DNA of 32,942 nucleotides from an uncultured Corynebacterium sp. GTDB lineage: Bacteria; Actinomycetota; Actinomycetes; Mycobacteriales; Mycobacteriaceae. Position 1 is the stretch's first letter. The number at the start of each line of letters is the position of its first letter. A program made the position numbers and the translations under genes. Below are positions 32,731 to 32,942 of this stretch, piece by piece. The stretch spans positions 1-32,942 of the forward strand of contig CALTYZ010000025.1 in NCBI GenBank assembly GCA_943913645.1, written 5' to 3'. The notes beneath the pieces are model-generated. The model was given only the letters and a program-made list of their open reading frames with translations, was not told the DNA's origin and did no database searches.

Positions 32731-32775
32731 ATGCGCCGGAGCAACACCGGACCAACGCCCGGGTAGGCTGGATTT

Positions 32776-32805
32776 TTGCCGCTCGCCCCGCCGATGCGTT
32801 AAGGT
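32776..32805 (+). promoter_or_regulatory. candidate promoter of tRNA-Ser
   Basis: TTGCCG (32776-32781), 18-nt spacer, TAAGGT (32800-32805). Transcription would start about 45 nt before the mature tRNA, leaving a 5' leader for RNase P. Confidence 0.45.
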
Positions 32806-32855
32806 GGTGCAGCAACGCTGATAGCCGCTTGTACGGCGGGTATTGGTTGCTGCAT

Positions 32856-32941
32856 GGAGGATTCGACTAGCGGCCTATGTCACACGCCTGGAACGCGTGC
32901 GGGTAGCAATACCCTCGTGGGTTCAAATCCCACATCCTCCG
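32856..32941 (+). tRNA. tRNA-Ser(GGA)
   Basis: Complete 86-nt cloverleaf. The acceptor stem is GGAGGAT/ATCCTCC (32856-32862 and 32934-32940) with discriminator G32941. The anticodon stem CACGC/GCGTG holds the loop CTGGAAC, anticodon GGA. The long variable arm CGGGTAGCAATACCC and T arm GTGGG-TTCAAAT-CCCAC are as expected for serine. CCA is cut off by the window end or not encoded. Confidence 0.95.
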
Positions 32942-32942
32942 C

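Overview
The window looks like a chromosomal segment of a Corynebacterium-type actinobacterium of moderately high GC. The evidence is the gene order aspT - hypothetical - dnaX - ybaB - recR / gatD - murT - exonuclease-like - leuA - (DMT permease) - lysC - asd - katA - mrp, which I recognise as the arrangement of the Corynebacterium glutamicum region. Supporting signs are the in-frame internal start for the LysC beta subunit, a Leu-rich leader upstream of leuA, and several start codons lying 7-8 nt downstream of a TANNNT -10 box, as expected for leaderless mRNAs. No search could be run; all family names come from reading the translations.

Layout. 1-52: 3' part of tRNA-Pro(CGG). 78-3294 (minus): secreted alkaline phosphatase and a membrane protein with Pip/YhgE-like repeats. 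3402-9350 (plus): a six-gene Mrp cation/proton antiporter operon (mrpA-B fusion, C, D, E, F, G), each gene overlapping or abutting the next. 9372-10991 (minus): catalase. 11174-12571 (plus): a YkvI-like membrane protein. 12584-13159 (minus): a small secreted protein. 13263-15579 (minus): asd and lysC, the first two steps of the aspartate pathway. 15673-16524 (plus): DMT-type permease.

16609-20665 is an accessory island between the permease and leuA. It holds an HNH nuclease of the 13E12/DUF222 type, an unassigned ORF, and a decayed SdpC-like antimicrobial-peptide gene beside an intact SdpI-type immunity gene. It also holds a ribbon-helix-helix regulator with a perfect operator palindrome, a serine recombinase reduced to its two ends, a short ACP-like remnant and a small PspC-domain protein. 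From about 18.1 to 20.7 kb it is visibly more AT-rich than the flanks.

21160-32942 returns to core genes. These are the leuA leader peptide and attenuator, leuA, a protein with an internal duplication, a degenerate DnaQ-like/BRCT protein, and murT-gatD (lipid II amidation). On the minus strand follow recR, ybaB, dnaX, a possible SUFU-like protein and aspT. Last come the SRP RNA and tRNA-Ser(GGA). AspT, LysC, Asd and LeuA tie the window to aspartate-family and leucine biosynthesis. MurT/GatD modify peptidoglycan, and DnaX/YbaB/RecR serve replication and repair.

The least ordinary parts are the decayed SDP-like toxin/immunity pair, the recombinase remnant with a candidate crossover site, a MurT whose zinc-ribbon cysteines appear to be missing, and an exonuclease-like protein lacking the canonical metal-binding acidic residues.
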